From Winogradskyella ursingii (lineage in GTDB: Bacteria; Bacteroidota; Bacteroidia; Flavobacteriales; Flavobacteriaceae): a stretch of DNA of 64,000 nt. The notes under the pieces were generated by a model. The model did not search any database. It was not told where the DNA came from and saw only the letters and a program-made list of their open reading frames with translations. Location: assembly GCF_013403975.1 (NCBI RefSeq), contig NZ_JABFDH010000002.1:434001-498000 (forward strand), written 5' to 3'. A program made the translations under genes and the position numbers. Shown in pieces: positions 42,449 through 52,754 of this stretch; the stretch's first letter is position 1, and each line of letters begins with the position of its first letter.

Positions 42449-45400
42449 ATGCGCATCAATAAACACCTTGTTTTTGTACTCCTTTTTATTTTAATTTATT
42501 CTTGTAAAAAAAAGCCTGTTGAAACTGATAACATTTTCAAGTTTCGAGATTATATAAACTACACTACTTCCGGGTTGGTTTCAGTTGTTGATCCCATAAA
42601 AATTAATTTTGCAAATTCAGTAAAAGGCTGGGAGAGCGAGCAGGAATTAGATGCTGATTTTATTAAAATCACACCTCATGTTCAAGGAAAATTAAAAGCG
42701 CTCAACAAAAACACCTTAGTTTTTACACCCGACGAGCCATTGGAACCATCAACTGAATATACAATCACGGTTCAACTCAATGAAATCTATAATTCCATGC
42801 CCGAGGGTTATGAAGATTACACATTTCAATTTAAAACCATTACACCAAGTTTTAATATAACGACTGGCAACCTTCAATCTTACTCAAAAGAATTGCAATA
42901 CCTAACTGCCCGTTTACAGTCCGCTGATGTTATTTCATTAGAAGATGCCAAAAAATTAGTCTCAGCATTTCAAGATGAAAACACATTGGAACTGGTTTGG
43001 AATGAAGCTCAAAGTCGTTCAAAATATTTTGAATTTAAAATTGATAATATTAAACGCTTTGTTGATAATAGTAAAGTTGAAATACAGTGGGATGGAAATG
43101 CAATAAATTCAGAAAATAAAGGAGAGAACACTCTTACAATTCCAGGAAAAAATAATTTTACTATAGTAGACACTGAAGTCTTTCAGTCACCAGAACAATT
43201 TCTTTCCATCAACTTTTCAGATCCTATTGATAAACAGCAGAATTTTGCTGGGTTGGTAACCATACAAGGTGTTAAAAACCCAAAATATATTGTAGATGGC
43301 AATGTTCTAAAAGTATATCCAGACACCAAGTTAGTAGGTGATATTCAGGTAGACGTTTTCACGGGCATCAAAAGCACTGACAATTATAAACTAAAAAAAG
43401 CTCTTTCAGAGGTATTTCTATTTGAAGCTCTAAAACCACAGGTTCGTTTAATAAGTAATGGTATAATTTTACCAAATTCAAAAGATCTAAAATTCAATTT
43501 TGAAGCTGTAAATCTGAGTAAAGTTGATGTTAGAATCATTAAAATATATGAAGACAATGTGCTTCAATTTCTTCAGGATAACAATCTGAGCAGTAACGAC
43601 CAATATTCTATTAAAAAAGTAGGCCGTCGCATTGCAAAGGAAACGATAACCTTGATTCATGACGAAATTCAAAATACTGGAAAATGGAAAGCCTACAGCA
43701 TTGATCTTTCAAAATATCTTAATGCCCATCCTGGATCAATTTACCGTGTGGAATTAAGTTTTAAAAGGGATTATTCGTTGTACGACTGCAATTCAATTGC
43801 AGAAGTCACCAACATTGAAAATGATGAATATGAGGAATATTACGAAGAAGACTATTTTGCTTACGATGAAATTTCAGAAGATGACGAAGAATTACGTGAA
43901 GAGCGCTATTGGGACAACCTAACCTATAGTTACCGCAACCAGAATTACAGATGGAGGGACCGAGAAAATCCATGTACGGATTCCTATTTTAACTATGAGA
44001 GCAACAGTGTTGTTTCGCAAAATATTTTAAGTTCAGATCTGGGTGTTATCGCCAAACAGGGAAATGACAACACTTATTTATTTGCAATCACAAATATTAT
44101 TACAACTGAACCAGAACGTGGAGCTAAAGTGCAGTTGTTCAATTTTCAGCAACAAAAACTGGCCGACGGAGTGAGTAACAGTGAAGGCATAGTAGAAATT
44201 GATGTGAAAAACAGGGCCGCTTTTGCCATTGTTTCAAAAGCGAAACGCGTTAGTTATTTAAAGCTTCAAGAAGGTAACTCACTGTCATTAAGCAAATTTG
44301 ACGTTTCAGGAAATCGTTTAGAGCGTGGACTCAAAGGATATATCTACGGCGAGCGAGGGGTATGGCGACCTGGTGACAGTTTGTTTTTAACATTTGTTCT
44401 GAACGATAATGACAATAAACTACCTAAACACCATCCCGTAAAACTTGAAATCACAGATCCTGTTGGAAAATTGGTTTACAGAAAAATTTCCATTGACAAC
44501 ATCAACAATTTTTATGATTTTAAAGTGCCAACTTCGCAAGACTACAAAACAGGTAATTACAACGCAAAAGTATCGGTTGGTGGTGCTTCATTTTCAAAAT
44601 CATTAAAGGTTGAAACCGTAAAGCCTAATCGATTAAAAATTAAAATTGATTTTGAGAATAAAATTTTAACCAATAATGAGCCATTACAGGGAGATCTCAA
44701 AGTAACATGGCTCCACGGTGCACCTGCAAAAAATTTAAAGGCCGAGGTAAAAGTTAAGTTCACAAATGCCTATACAACTTTTGACAACTATAAAGACTAC
44801 GTTTTTAGTGACCCAACTAGAAAATTCAACTCCGAAGAAACCAATGTATTTGACGGTAGTCTCGATGCTAATGGAAATGCGATAATGAGTTCAAAATTAA
44901 ATATCGGAAAAAATGCACCTGGTATGTTGAGCGCACAATTTTTAGTCCGTGCATTTGAAAATGGAGGTGATTTTTCCTTAGATGCTTTTACAATGCCTTA
45001 TGCACCATATGAAAGTTTTGTTGGGTTACGTTCGCCCGAAGGAAGTAGATACGGTTCCTTTTTTACGGATGAAAATCACACCTTTAATTTAGCAACGGTC
45101 AATGCAAAAGGACAGCCAATTAAACGCGAAAATGTAGAGATAAAAGTCTATAAAATTGAATGGCGTTGGTGGTGGAATTCTTCTTATGATGATTTAGCCA
45201 GCTATGTGTCCAGCAATTTCCACAGACCTGTCCAAGAATTTATAGTAAATACCGATAACCGTGGAAAAGCGAATTTTAAACTCAATATTCCGGAAAACGA
45301 ACGTGGAAGATACCTCATTAGAATTACAGATCCTGTGAGTGGGCACGCTACAGGTAGAACTGCTTATTTTTACAAAAACTGGTGGCAGAATACGCCATCG

Positions 45401-48022
45401 ACAGATAAGGAAGCAGCAAAAATGCTGGTGTTTTCAACCGACAAGGAAAATTACATTGTGGGCGAAATTGCAAAACTTACGTTTCCTTCTGGCAGTGAAG
45501 GCAGAGCCCTAGTAAGTATTGAAAACGGCACCGAAGTATTACAACACCAATGGATAAAAACCAAACCTGGTGAAACTACAGTAGACATACCCGTGACCGA
45601 AAAAATGGCACCAAACGTTTTTATCAATATTTCTTTACTACAGCCTCATGCGATTACGGCCAACGATTTACCGATTAGATTATATGGCGTCATTCCTATG
45701 ATGGTAGAAAATCCTAGAACTAAATTAGAACCTCAATTACAAATGCCAGACGTCATAAGACCTGAGGAATCCTATGAAATTAAAATTTCAGAAAAAAGCG
45801 ATAAAACTATGACTTATACTATAGCTGTCGTTGAGGAAGGCTTGTTGGATTTGACCCGATTTAAAACACCAAATGCTTGGGATAAGTTTTACGCTCGTGA
45901 AGCCTTAGGTGTAAAAACTTGGGATATTTTTGATGATGTAATTGGAGCATATTCAGGCAGTATTGATCAAGTTTTTGCTATTGGTGGTGACGGCAGTGCT
46001 GCTGCAGGCAAGAACAAAAAAGCCAACCGTTTTAAACCCGTAGTGACCTATTTAGGCCCATTTCTTTTAAATAAAGGTGAAACCAAAACGCATCAACTTA
46101 AAATGCCCAATTATATCGGAGCCGTTAGAGCGATGGTTGTAGCAGGAAATAATAATGCTGAGGCTTACGGAAGTGCAGAAAAATCGGTACAAGTTAAAAA
46201 GCCGTTAATGGTTTTGGCTACGCTTCCCAGAAAGTTGAGTCCAGGCGAAAAAGTAACACTTCCCATTACGGTTTTTGCCATGGAAAACAAAGTGAAAAAC
46301 GTCAATCTGTCTTTAAAGACGAGTGATGGAATTACTATAAAAGGTGAAGCTTCGCAAACACTTCAATTTAATAAACCAGATGAAAAAATGGCGTATTTTG
46401 AATTGGACGTCTCGCAAGCAAAAGGTATCAATACGGTAGAAGTTGTTGCCCAAGGAAATGGCGAACGCTCCACTTACAAAGTTGAAATTGACGTAGAAAA
46501 TCCAAACCCAATAACATCACGAGTTATTGATAACGAACTCGACGCAAATACTAAAAAAACTATTGAGATCACAACATTTGGTGTAGCAGGTACAAATTCT
46601 GCAACGGTAGAATATTCAACCTTGCCACCAATGGATTTTACTAAACGATTGCAATATTTAATCCGTTATCCACACGGTTGTTTGGAGCAAACTACATCAA
46701 GTGTATTTCCGCAATTGTTTCTGCCAGATATGTTTGATTTGACATCAAAGAAAAAACAGGAAATCCAAAATAATATCGAAAATGGCATCAAACGTTTGGG
46801 ACAATTTCAACAACCTAATGGCGCTATGAGCTATTGGATTGGAGAGAATTCAGCCAACGACTGGAGTACGAGTTATGCCGGGCATTTTATGATTGAAGCT
46901 GAGAAAAAAGGGTTTGTACTCCCTCTTACTTTTAAGAGTAACTGGATTGCCTATCAGAAACAAGCGGCGAGAAATTGGAGACCTAGTTATCGCATTTATC
47001 ATTCAGATTTGGCCCAAGCCTATCGACTATATACATTAGCATTAGCTGGCAGTGCAGACTTGGCAAGTATGAATAGATTAAGAGAGTTTGATGAAATTTC
47101 TAATGAAGCCAAATGGCGATTGGCAGCAGCATACGCACTCGTAGGACAAAACGAAGCGAGTGAAGCCATTTCAAGAACTGCAAATATTAATTTTTCTTCT
47201 CCAAATTCTGATAATTACACCTACGGTTCAGTCGATAGAAATAGAGCTATGGCATTGGAAACCATGATTATTACTGGTAACGATAAAGCTTATGATTTAG
47301 CTAAAACAATTGCCAAGGATTTATCGAGTAACCAATGGATGAGTACCCAAACCACTGCTTATAGCCTATTGGCTATGGGCAAAATGGTTATTAAAAATGG
47401 CGGAAAAGATCTAAAATTAAACTATACCATAAACGGTAAAACCGAAACCATTGATACCAAGAATGCCATTGCCCAACGCAGCCTTCTTATTAACGATGGT
47501 AATAATAAATTGGTTATTACCAATCAACGGGATAACTTGGTTTATGTGCGTGTTTTAAATTCAGGAAAATTAAAATTGGGCGAAGAACTGGCCGAACAGC
47601 GTGGTTTTTCAATTTCTACAGTTTATAAAGATTTAAAGGGCAATAAAATTGAAGTTTCCAAATTAAAACAAGGTCAAGATTTTGTCGCCACCGTGAATAT
47701 TTCTAATCTTACCAATAGTAAAGTTAACGACGTAGCATTGACACAGATTTTTCCATCGGGTTGGGATATTGTAAATACACGTTTTACCGATTTTGGAGAT
47801 ACTACAGTGAGCCAAGCACGATACACGGATATTAAAGACGACCGCGTCAATTTTTATTTTGATATAGGTCCAAAAGGAACATATGGTTCCAAAACATTTA
47901 CCGTTATGCTGAATGCATCATATCTTGGCACCTACTATTTACCTGGTACACAAGCTGAAGCAATGTATAATAATGATTATTTGGTGCGGAATAGAGGGCG
48001 TTGGATTACTGTTGAAAAATAA
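42449..48022 (+). CDS. Alpha-2-macroglobulin family lipoprotein with thioester
   Basis: A 1857-residue protein anchored by a lipoprotein signal (LILIYSC, Cys19). Order: macroglobulin-like beta domains from about 40, an acidic hydrophilic insert (454-490, rich in E, D, Y), further MG domains including LERGLKGYIYGERGVWRPGD (about 630), a bait region, and the thioester block with Cys1411 and Gln1414 in HGCLEQTT, followed by the alpha/alpha barrel and the C-terminal domain. Bacterial A2M traps proteases in the periplasm and is commonly encoded beside penicillin-binding protein 1C; here PBP1C is 2.3 kb downstream. Confidence 0.92.
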   Translation: MRINKHLVFVLLFILIYSCKKKPVETDNIFKFRDYINYTTSGLVSVVDPIKINFANSVKGWESEQELDADFIKITPHVQGKLKALNKNTLVFTPDEPLEPSTEYTITVQLNEIYNSMPEGYEDYTFQFKTITPSFNITTGNLQSYSKELQYLTARLQSADVISLEDAKKLVSAFQDENTLELVWNEAQSRSKYFEFKIDNIKRFVDNSKVEIQWDGNAINSENKGENTLTIPGKNNFTIVDTEVFQSPEQFLSINFSDPIDKQQNFAGLVTIQGVKNPKYIVDGNVLKVYPDTKLVGDIQVDVFTGIKSTDNYKLKKALSEVFLFEALKPQVRLISNGIILPNSKDLKFNFEAVNLSKVDVRIIKIYEDNVLQFLQDNNLSSNDQYSIKKVGRRIAKETITLIHDEIQNTGKWKAYSIDLSKYLNAHPGSIYRVELSFKRDYSLYDCNSIAEVTNIENDEYEEYYEEDYFAYDEISEDDEELREERYWDNLTYSYRNQNYRWRDRENPCTDSYFNYESNSVVSQNILSSDLGVIAKQGNDNTYLFAITNIITTEPERGAKVQLFNFQQQKLADGVSNSEGIVEIDVKNRAAFAIVSKAKRVSYLKLQEGNSLSLSKFDVSGNRLERGLKGYIYGERGVWRPGDSLFLTFVLNDNDNKLPKHHPVKLEITDPVGKLVYRKISIDNINNFYDFKVPTSQDYKTGNYNAKVSVGGASFSKSLKVETVKPNRLKIKIDFENKILTNNEPLQGDLKVTWLHGAPAKNLKAEVKVKFTNAYTTFDNYKDYVFSDPTRKFNSEETNVFDGSLDANGNAIMSSKLNIGKNAPGMLSAQFLVRAFENGGDFSLDAFTMPYAPYESFVGLRSPEGSRYGSFFTDENHTFNLATVNAKGQPIKRENVEIKVYKIEWRWWWNSSYDDLASYVSSNFHRPVQEFIVNTDNRGKANFKLNIPENERGRYLIRITDPVSGHATGRTAYFYKNWWQNTPSTDKEAAKMLVFSTDKENYIVGEIAKLTFPSGSEGRALVSIENGTEVLQHQWIKTKPGETTVDIPVTEKMAPNVFINISLLQPHAITANDLPIRLYGVIPMMVENPRTKLEPQLQMPDVIRPEESYEIKISEKSDKTMTYTIAVVEEGLLDLTRFKTPNAWDKFYAREALGVKTWDIFDDVIGAYSGSIDQVFAIGGDGSAAAGKNKKANRFKPVVTYLGPFLLNKGETKTHQLKMPNYIGAVRAMVVAGNNNAEAYGSAEKSVQVKKPLMVLATLPRKLSPGEKVTLPITVFAMENKVKNVNLSLKTSDGITIKGEASQTLQFNKPDEKMAYFELDVSQAKGINTVEVVAQGNGERSTYKVEIDVENPNPITSRVIDNELDANTKKTIEITTFGVAGTNSATVEYSTLPPMDFTKRLQYLIRYPHGCLEQTTSSVFPQLFLPDMFDLTSKKKQEIQNNIENGIKRLGQFQQPNGAMSYWIGENSANDWSTSYAGHFMIEAEKKGFVLPLTFKSNWIAYQKQAARNWRPSYRIYHSDLAQAYRLYTLALAGSADLASMNRLREFDEISNEAKWRLAAAYALVGQNEASEAISRTANINFSSPNSDNYTYGSVDRNRAMALETMIITGNDKAYDLAKTIAKDLSSNQWMSTQTTAYSLLAMGKMVIKNGGKDLKLNYTINGKTETIDTKNAIAQRSLLINDGNNKLVITNQRDNLVYVRVLNSGKLKLGEELAEQRGFSISTVYKDLKGNKIEVSKLKQGQDFVATVNISNLTNSKVNDVALTQIFPSGWDIVNTRFTDFGDTTVSQARYTDIKDDRVNFYFDIGPKGTYGSKTFTVMLNASYLGTYYLPGTQAEAMYNNDYLVRNRGRWITVEK

Positions 48023-48028
48023 AACTAA

Positions 48029-48361
48029 ATGATAGACCTCAAAACATACTACGCCGTAATTTTCACCTCAACACAATCTGAAGAAATTGAAGGCTATGCA
48101 GAAATGTCAGAAAAAATGGAAAGTTTAGCAAAACAACAAAAAGGTTTTTTGGGTTTTGATTCTGCGCGTAACGACACTTCGACTTCACTTAGTAACCACA
48201 TTGGGATTACCGTAAGTTATTGGGAAAATCTCGAAGCTATTAAAACCTGGAAGGCTAATTCTGCACATTTATTGGCCCAACAAAAAGGACGCAAGCAATG
48301 GTATGATTGGTATAACGTTAAAATTTGTAAAGTTGAGCATGAATATGAATTTGAAAAGTAG
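48029..48361 (+). CDS. Antibiotic biosynthesis monooxygenase-type protein
   Basis: A 110-residue dimeric alpha/beta-barrel (ABM) protein: VIFTSTQSEE, a helix to KQQKGFLGFDSAR, then IGITVSYWENLEAIKTWKAN and HLLAQQKGRKQWYDWYNVKI. Most such proteins are stress- or quinone-related oxygenases of unclear substrate. The six-base gap places it in one transcript with the macroglobulin gene. Residues about 49-58 (48175-48198) look like a short insertion derived from a palindromic repeat; see findings. Confidence 0.82.
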   Translation: MIDLKTYYAVIFTSTQSEEIEGYAEMSEKMESLAKQQKGFLGFDSARNDTSTSLSNHIGITVSYWENLEAIKTWKANSAHLLAQQKGRKQWYDWYNVKICKVEHEYEFEK

Positions 48362-48365
48362 TTAT

Positions 48366-48389
48366 CATTACTGGTATAGCATAGTAATG
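48366..48389. terminator. Weak hairpin between ABM and type IX secreted protein genes
   Basis: CATTACT (48366-48372) and AGTAATG (48383-48389) form a seven-base stem with a ten-base loop between convergent genes; T-runs are short. Confidence 0.35.
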
Positions 48390-48394
48390 TTTAG

Positions 48395-50281
48395 TTATCG
48401 TTTCAATGCAAAATGCCCTCTCAATTGCTGTCCACCAATCTCTATAAGATACCAATAGTCCGATGTTGGTAAATCCTCACTATTAAATGTTCCATCCCAA
48501 TTAATATTTCTATTTATGGCTGAGAACAATAGCTTACCGTAGCGGTCAAAAATGAAAACCTTAGAGGATGGGAAGAATTCAAGTGCATTTATAGAGAAAA
48601 AATCATTTACACCATCATTGTTTGGCGTCATAAATTTTGGGATAAAGAAATGTAAGTGCTCCTGAGATACTTCAAAATCACATTCTATAGACCGCACAAA
48701 AACTGTATATAATCGGCTAGGTTGATTATTAAAAACATTACAACTTTGAAAATTGACGCCATCAACGGAATATTGATAATCACCTTCTGTTAATAGGTTA
48801 ACTATTATAGAACTGCCATCTGATTCAATAGTTTCAATCACTGGTGGGATAATTTCATTTACAGTAAAGGTGATGATCTCAGTTAAACAGCCATTTGTGA
48901 CCTCAACTACGTAAACACCAGCACTATTAACATTAATAGATTCTGTTTCTTCACCACTATTCCACATATATTCCGGATTCACAATATCCGACTCTACTTC
49001 TAATTCAATAATTTCGTCTTGACACAGATTGATAAATACATCTCTTGATTCTATAGGTTGGGTCCCAGTAATTTCCCATTGGCAAGTCTCATTATTGAAT
49101 GTGGTAGATTGCCAGCACAGCAAATCAGTTGGCGCTTCGGGTTGCATACCAGAAACTTCCCAACTACATGTAGCATCATTAAAAAAAGTAACTTCCCAGC
49201 ATTCTAAATTTGTTGGTTGAGGTGGTTGTGTTCCTGAAATTTCCCAACTACATGTGTTATCATTAAATGTAGCAGTTTCCCAACATTCTAAATTTGGTTG
49301 GGCTGGAGCTTGATTAATAATTACTTGAAAAATATCAGAAAAAGTAATACAATCCGAGTTATCCAAATTACCTTGAAACTCAGCAACCTTTGCTCTGTAG
49401 AATGCAGACGTCGTTACGTTATTAATGTTTAGCGATGCACCGGTTTCACCATTTATGTCAGTCCAATTCGTTCCATCTGTACTAATTTGCCATTGGTAAA
49501 AATGATTGCTGAATACAGCATTATCTGGCATAGCTGTAATTGTCTCTGAATACGGAACTTGGGTACTACATACCGTTACCGAATTATTATTGCTAGTATC
49601 TGCAACTGCAATAGAATCACCACAACTTTTAAAGGTGATATCATCAATTGCCAAATCATTACCACAACCACCAGAACCATTATTCAGCATTTTTAGGATT
49701 ACTGAAGTTTGACTGGGAGCTGTTTGAAAAACCAATGCATACTGATCCCAATTTGGTGAGTTTGAGCCAAAAATATCTCCCGTATTTCCAGATGCCAGTA
49801 AATTAGTATCTGTATTATCCCAAATTTCAAACCTTACATTTATAGGAATTTGACTATTACCACAAAAGCCAGTAGATGGTGTTAAATTAATAAGCCATGA
49901 TGAAAACTCATAAGTAGTATTTTCACAGAGACCGTTGATATTGGTTCTGTAAAATTCACCTGCGGTGAAATCAGAATTGACGATAAGCATTCTACCGTTA
50001 TTATCATTTGGTGTATGATCATCAATATCAAACCAATCAAAATAATTTGAATTACTCGACACCGTGTAAAGTCCATCTTCCGGTGCTTGGCCGTTGGCAT
50101 AAGTATATGTAGTTGTTCCTGCAGGTAAAGGGGAGTCCGTTAACCCTGTACCAAATGTTTCTAAAAATATCGGATCGCCAGAATTGCCCTGACAGAATCC
50201 CAATTGAGCAAACATGGATTCTGAAAAGATAAAAAGACAACAAATTAGGATTAGTTTTAGACTTAAAAAGGGTTTTCTCAC
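48395..50281 (-). CDS. Type IX secretion (type B sorting) surface protein
   Basis: A 628-residue exported protein. The start is GTG (50281), followed by a signal peptide ending at FAQ. The first domain (about 25-215) resembles a carbohydrate-binding or jelly-roll module (FLETFGTGLTDSPLP; FEIWDNTDTN). Then comes an Ig-like segment and three nearly identical Cys/Trp-rich units of about 26 residues (49070-49300). The last roughly 85 residues, starting FFIPKFMTPNNDGVNDFF and ending GHFALKR, are the gliding-motility-associated (CHU_C, TIGR04131) sorting domain recognised by type IX secretion. It lies opposite to the A2M and PBP1C genes. Confidence 0.92.
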   Translation of the reverse strand: MRKPFLSLKLILICCLFIFSESMFAQLGFCQGNSGDPIFLETFGTGLTDSPLPAGTTTYTYANGQAPEDGLYTVSSNSNYFDWFDIDDHTPNDNNGRMLIVNSDFTAGEFYRTNINGLCENTTYEFSSWLINLTPSTGFCGNSQIPINVRFEIWDNTDTNLLASGNTGDIFGSNSPNWDQYALVFQTAPSQTSVILKMLNNGSGGCGNDLAIDDITFKSCGDSIAVADTSNNNSVTVCSTQVPYSETITAMPDNAVFSNHFYQWQISTDGTNWTDINGETGASLNINNVTTSAFYRAKVAEFQGNLDNSDCITFSDIFQVIINQAPAQPNLECWETATFNDNTCSWEISGTQPPQPTNLECWEVTFFNDATCSWEVSGMQPEAPTDLLCWQSTTFNNETCQWEITGTQPIESRDVFINLCQDEIIELEVESDIVNPEYMWNSGEETESINVNSAGVYVVEVTNGCLTEIITFTVNEIIPPVIETIESDGSSIIVNLLTEGDYQYSVDGVNFQSCNVFNNQPSRLYTVFVRSIECDFEVSQEHLHFFIPKFMTPNNDGVNDFFSINALEFFPSSKVFIFDRYGKLLFSAINRNINWDGTFNSEDLPTSDYWYLIEIGGQQLRGHFALKR

Positions 50282-50359
50282 GTTTAAATATATAGATAAA
50301 TTTGTGTACTATCTTGCCTTTTCGATAAGATGGTTATAATAATCGCTTTTGTATAGCAC

Positions 50360-52711
50360 ATGTATAGGTTAATAAGGTTTTTTAAGAGAAATAAGTTGAA
50401 GTCAGTAGTGCTTATCGCCCTATTATTAGCGTATTATTTCTGCTTGCCAAAACATCTATTTAGAGATCCAACAGCGACAGTAATTACAAGTTCTTCGGAT
50501 ATTTTGTTGGGCGCACAAATTGCGGATGATGGACAGTGGAGATTTCCTACCAATGATAATATTCCCAATAAATTTAAAACTTGTATACTTCAATTTGAAG
50601 ACGAATATTTCTACAAGCATCCCGGCTTTAATCCAGTTTCAATTTTCAAAGCTTTAAAGAAAAATGTAAATTCGGGTTCAGTAAAACGAGGTGGAAGTAC
50701 AATTACACAGCAAGTAATTAGACTGTCTAGAAAAGGCCAATCTCGAAGTTATTTTGAAAAATTAAAAGAACTGATTCTTGCAACACGGTTAGAATTTCGA
50801 TTATCGAAAGATGAAATTTTAAACCTTTACGCTAGTCATGCACCTTTTGGTGGCAACGTAGTTGGTATTGATGCTGCCGCTTGGAGATACTTTAATAGAG
50901 ATGCTTCTAACTTATCCTGGGCAGAATGTGCCACTCTTGCCGTACTGCCAAATGCACCGAGCCTCATCTATCCAGGAAAGAACCAGATACGTTTATTGGA
51001 AAAGCGAAATAGATTATTAAAAAAACTTTTTGAACATGGAGATATAGATGAATTGACCTATGAACTCTCAATTGCCGAAGGGCTGCCCCAAAAACCGTAT
51101 CCGCTGCCTCAGATCACTCCACATTTAGTTCAGAAAATAGCGAAAACCAAAAAGGGTAAACGCATAAAAACTACAATTAATATTGCTTTACAGGAACAAA
51201 CAAATGAAATCGTAGAGCAACATCATAATCGACTAAAACAGAATGAAATTCACAACATCTCAGTATTGATATTAGATGTAAAAACTCGAAGAGTATTAAC
51301 TTACGTTGGAAACTCACCAACGGATAAAGCCCATCAAAAAAATGTGGACATTATTGACAAACCAAGGAGTACAGGCAGTATTTTAAAACCTTTTCTATAT
51401 GCTGCCATGCTTGATGCAGGTGATTTGTTACCTAATACTTTAGTGCCAGATGTGCCAACACAATTTGGAAGCTATCAACCCGAAAATTTCGATAAGTCTT
51501 ATGATGGAGCTGTGTTTGCAAATGAGGCTTTATCCCGTTCTTTGAACGTGCCTGCCGTACGTATGCTTCAGGATTTTGGATTGGACAGATTCTATCATTA
51601 TTTAAAACAACTACAATTAAAAGACTTAAAATATAATGCCAATCATTACGGTTTGTCCTTAGTGCTTGGTGGTGCAGAAAGCAACCTTTGGGATTTGTGT
51701 AAAAGTTATGCCGCTATGTCTTCGACCTTAAACCATTTTAGTGAAAATTCCAGCGAATATTTTACAAATGAATTTTGCGAACCAATAGTTTTTGATAATG
51801 AAAATGTTGATTTTGGACAAAAAGTAAAAGACAAAATTATTTATGATGCTGGTTCTATTTTTCTCACTTACGAAAGTATGAAGCAAGTCAACCGACCTGA
51901 GGGTGACGATAGTTGGGAATACTATGATTCGTCCAAAGAAATTGCATGGAAAACAGGTACAAGTTTTGGCTTTAGAGACGCGTGGGCTATAGGTACCACT
52001 AAAGATTATGTGGTTGGTGTTTGGGCAGGTAATGCAGATGGAGAGGGCAGACCAGGTTTGGTTGGCGTACAGACTTCAGCGCCTATTTTGTTTGATGTTT
52101 TCGATTTGTTACCGAGAGGGGAATGGTTTGCTAAGCCATACGACGAATTGTTTGAAGTGGATATTTGTAAAAAAAGTGGTTACCGCGCTTCTACTATTTG
52201 TGATGATACGGAAATACGATTGATTCAAAACAGCGGAAAAAAGACAGAGCCTTGTCCTTTTCATCAATTGGTACACTTAGATGTCTCTAAACAGTTTCAA
52301 ATTAATTCTTCTTGTGAAAATATTTCAGCTATAAATAGTGAAGCTTGGTTTATCCTTCCGCCCTTACAAGCGTTTTATTTCAAAAATAAAAATCCGTTTT
52401 ATAAAGATCTACCTCCTGTGCGGTCAGATTGTAAAGGCAACTCTGGTGTCCATATGGAATTTATTTATCCAAATAAAAAAAGTACCATCTTTTTACCAAA
52501 AGATTTTGACGGCAAAATCAATGATTTAATTTTGAAAGTCGCCCACTCCAAACCAGAACTCGAGCTGTATTGGTACATTGACGCTCAATATATTGGCAGC
52601 ACAAAAGATATTCATGATATGGCCGTGAAACCTACTTCTGGTGATCACTTAATTACAGTTGTGGATGCTCTCGGAAATGAGCTGAAACGTAAAATAACCA
52701 TTTCAGAATAA
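50360..52711 (+). CDS. pbpC: Penicillin-binding protein 1C
   Basis: A bifunctional peptidoglycan synthase of 783 residues. An N-terminal membrane segment (about 14-28) precedes the GT51 transglycosylase (EDEYFYKHPG, RGGSTITQQV), the transpeptidase with SILK at about 340 (active serine), SLN near 395 and KTGTS near 532, and a C-terminal BiPBP_C beta domain. Transpeptidase motifs are complete, so both activities are probably present. Family context: pbpC and an A2M gene are often co-conserved, pairing cell-wall repair with protease defence. Confidence 0.92.
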   Translation: MYRLIRFFKRNKLKSVVLIALLLAYYFCLPKHLFRDPTATVITSSSDILLGAQIADDGQWRFPTNDNIPNKFKTCILQFEDEYFYKHPGFNPVSIFKALKKNVNSGSVKRGGSTITQQVIRLSRKGQSRSYFEKLKELILATRLEFRLSKDEILNLYASHAPFGGNVVGIDAAAWRYFNRDASNLSWAECATLAVLPNAPSLIYPGKNQIRLLEKRNRLLKKLFEHGDIDELTYELSIAEGLPQKPYPLPQITPHLVQKIAKTKKGKRIKTTINIALQEQTNEIVEQHHNRLKQNEIHNISVLILDVKTRRVLTYVGNSPTDKAHQKNVDIIDKPRSTGSILKPFLYAAMLDAGDLLPNTLVPDVPTQFGSYQPENFDKSYDGAVFANEALSRSLNVPAVRMLQDFGLDRFYHYLKQLQLKDLKYNANHYGLSLVLGGAESNLWDLCKSYAAMSSTLNHFSENSSEYFTNEFCEPIVFDNENVDFGQKVKDKIIYDAGSIFLTYESMKQVNRPEGDDSWEYYDSSKEIAWKTGTSFGFRDAWAIGTTKDYVVGVWAGNADGEGRPGLVGVQTSAPILFDVFDLLPRGEWFAKPYDELFEVDICKKSGYRASTICDDTEIRLIQNSGKKTEPCPFHQLVHLDVSKQFQINSSCENISAINSEAWFILPPLQAFYFKNKNPFYKDLPPVRSDCKGNSGVHMEFIYPNKKSTIFLPKDFDGKINDLILKVAHSKPELELYWYIDAQYIGSTKDIHDMAVKPTSGDHLITVVDALGNELKRKITISE

Positions 52712-52720
52712 TTATATTGT

Positions 52721-52728
52721 TATTTTTG
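52721..52728 (+). promoter_or_regulatory. Promoter -7 element for the 146-residue membrane protein
   Basis: TATTTTTG is a perfect TAnnTTTG match 26 nt before the ATG, between the pbpC stop and the next gene. Confidence 0.45.
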
Positions 52729-52754
52729 TGTCATAAACAACCAACCTTTTAATT

